Source of the DNA: an uncultured Bacteroidota bacterium
Lineage (GTDB): Bacteria > Bacteroidota > Bacteroidia > Chitinophagales > Chitinophagaceae
Direction of reading: 5' to 3'
DNA length: 6,852 bases
NCBI GenBank assembly: GCA_903881265.1
Contig: CAIRSV010000326.1
Coordinates: forward strand, 1 to 6,852
A model generated the notes under the pieces. The model searched no databases. It saw only the letters and a program-made list of their open reading frames with translations, and was not told where the DNA came from. Made by a program: the position numbers and the translations under genes. Of the stretch, positions 6,704-6,852 are shown in pieces. Positions within the stretch are counted from its first letter, which is position 1. Each line of letters starts with the position of its first letter.

Positions 6704-6852
6704 ATGAATTACGATGTCATTGTCATTGGTGCAGGCCCTGGTGGATATGTAGCCGCTATACGCGCTTCTCAATTAGGATTTAAAACCGCGGTTATTGAAA
6801 AGGAAAGTCTGGGTGGTGTATGCCTCAACTGGGGCTGTATTCCTACGAAAGC
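6704..6852 (+). CDS. lpdA: Dihydrolipoyl dehydrogenase (partial, N-terminus only)
   Basis: This is the E3 flavoprotein that reoxidises dihydrolipoamide with NAD+ for the pyruvate and 2-oxoglutarate dehydrogenase complexes and related systems. The 49 complete codons visible show the FAD-binding Rossmann start YDVIVIGAGPGGYVAAIRAS (residues 3-22) with the GxGxxG core at 9-14. An acidic residue, E32, ends the second beta-strand. The redox-active disulfide motif GGVCLNWGCIPTK has cysteines 40 and 45. The family is about 465 residues, so about 90 percent lies beyond the right edge. The ATG at 6704 is the natural start and is preceded by an A-rich stretch rather than a Shine-Dalgarno sequence. Other class I disulfide reductases, such as mercuric reductase, share these motifs, but the GPGGYVAAIRASQLG wording strongly favours E3. 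Confidence 0.93.
   Translation, partial: MNYDVIVIGAGPGGYVAAIRASQLGFKTAVIEKESLGGVCLNWGCIPTK

Noticed and set aside
1..6852. Search for mobile elements, CRISPR arrays, tRNA/rRNA genes or a defence-type cluster.
   Set aside because: No transposase, integrase, spaced repeats, tRNA-like cloverleaf or toxin-antitoxin-like pair was seen; gene content is housekeeping plus surface functions.

Overview
The window looks like chromosome from a gliding-type member of the Bacteroidota. It carries a gldD homologue and a secreted protein with a type A C-terminal sorting domain of the type IX secretion system (T9SS). Bacteroidota-style -7 promoter boxes (TAnnTTTG) lie ahead of some genes, and clear Shine-Dalgarno sequences are lacking. 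The base composition is moderately AT-rich. The exact family cannot be fixed from this window, but gldD plus T9SS cargo argues against the gut Bacteroides lineage, which lacks this machinery.

Layout from left to right. (1) Minus strand, 1-777: the N-terminal 259 residues of QueA, the tRNA queuosine enzyme, running off the left edge. (2) Minus strand, 938-4963: a tight three-gene cluster, read right to left. It holds a 939-residue secreted Asp-box (BNR) beta-propeller protein with a T9SS sorting tail, then the gliding lipoprotein GldD 13 nt later, then a cysteine-rich DUF3109 protein that overlaps gldD by 4 nt (ATGA). (3) Minus strand, 5092-5802: a YebC/TACO1-family protein of the Bacteroidota type. 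(4) Plus strand, 5952-6635: a 227-residue exported protein of unknown function, divergent from yebC. (5) Plus strand, 6704 to the right edge: the first 49 residues of dihydrolipoyl dehydrogenase (lpdA), with a good -7 box ahead of it.

The genes do not form one pathway. QueA, YebC and LpdA are housekeeping functions in tRNA modification, translation or regulation, and central metabolism. The one suggestive unit is the cargo-gldD-DUF3109 cluster, where a probable T9SS substrate is packed directly upstream of a gliding/T9SS-associated lipoprotein. No RNA genes, insertion sequences, CRISPR arrays, phage genes or long repeats were seen. No stretch over 300 nt lacks a gene: the gaps are 778-937, 4964-5091, 5803-5951 and 6636-6703. 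I found no convincing previously undescribed system; the best leads are the gldD neighbourhood and the two uncharacterised proteins.
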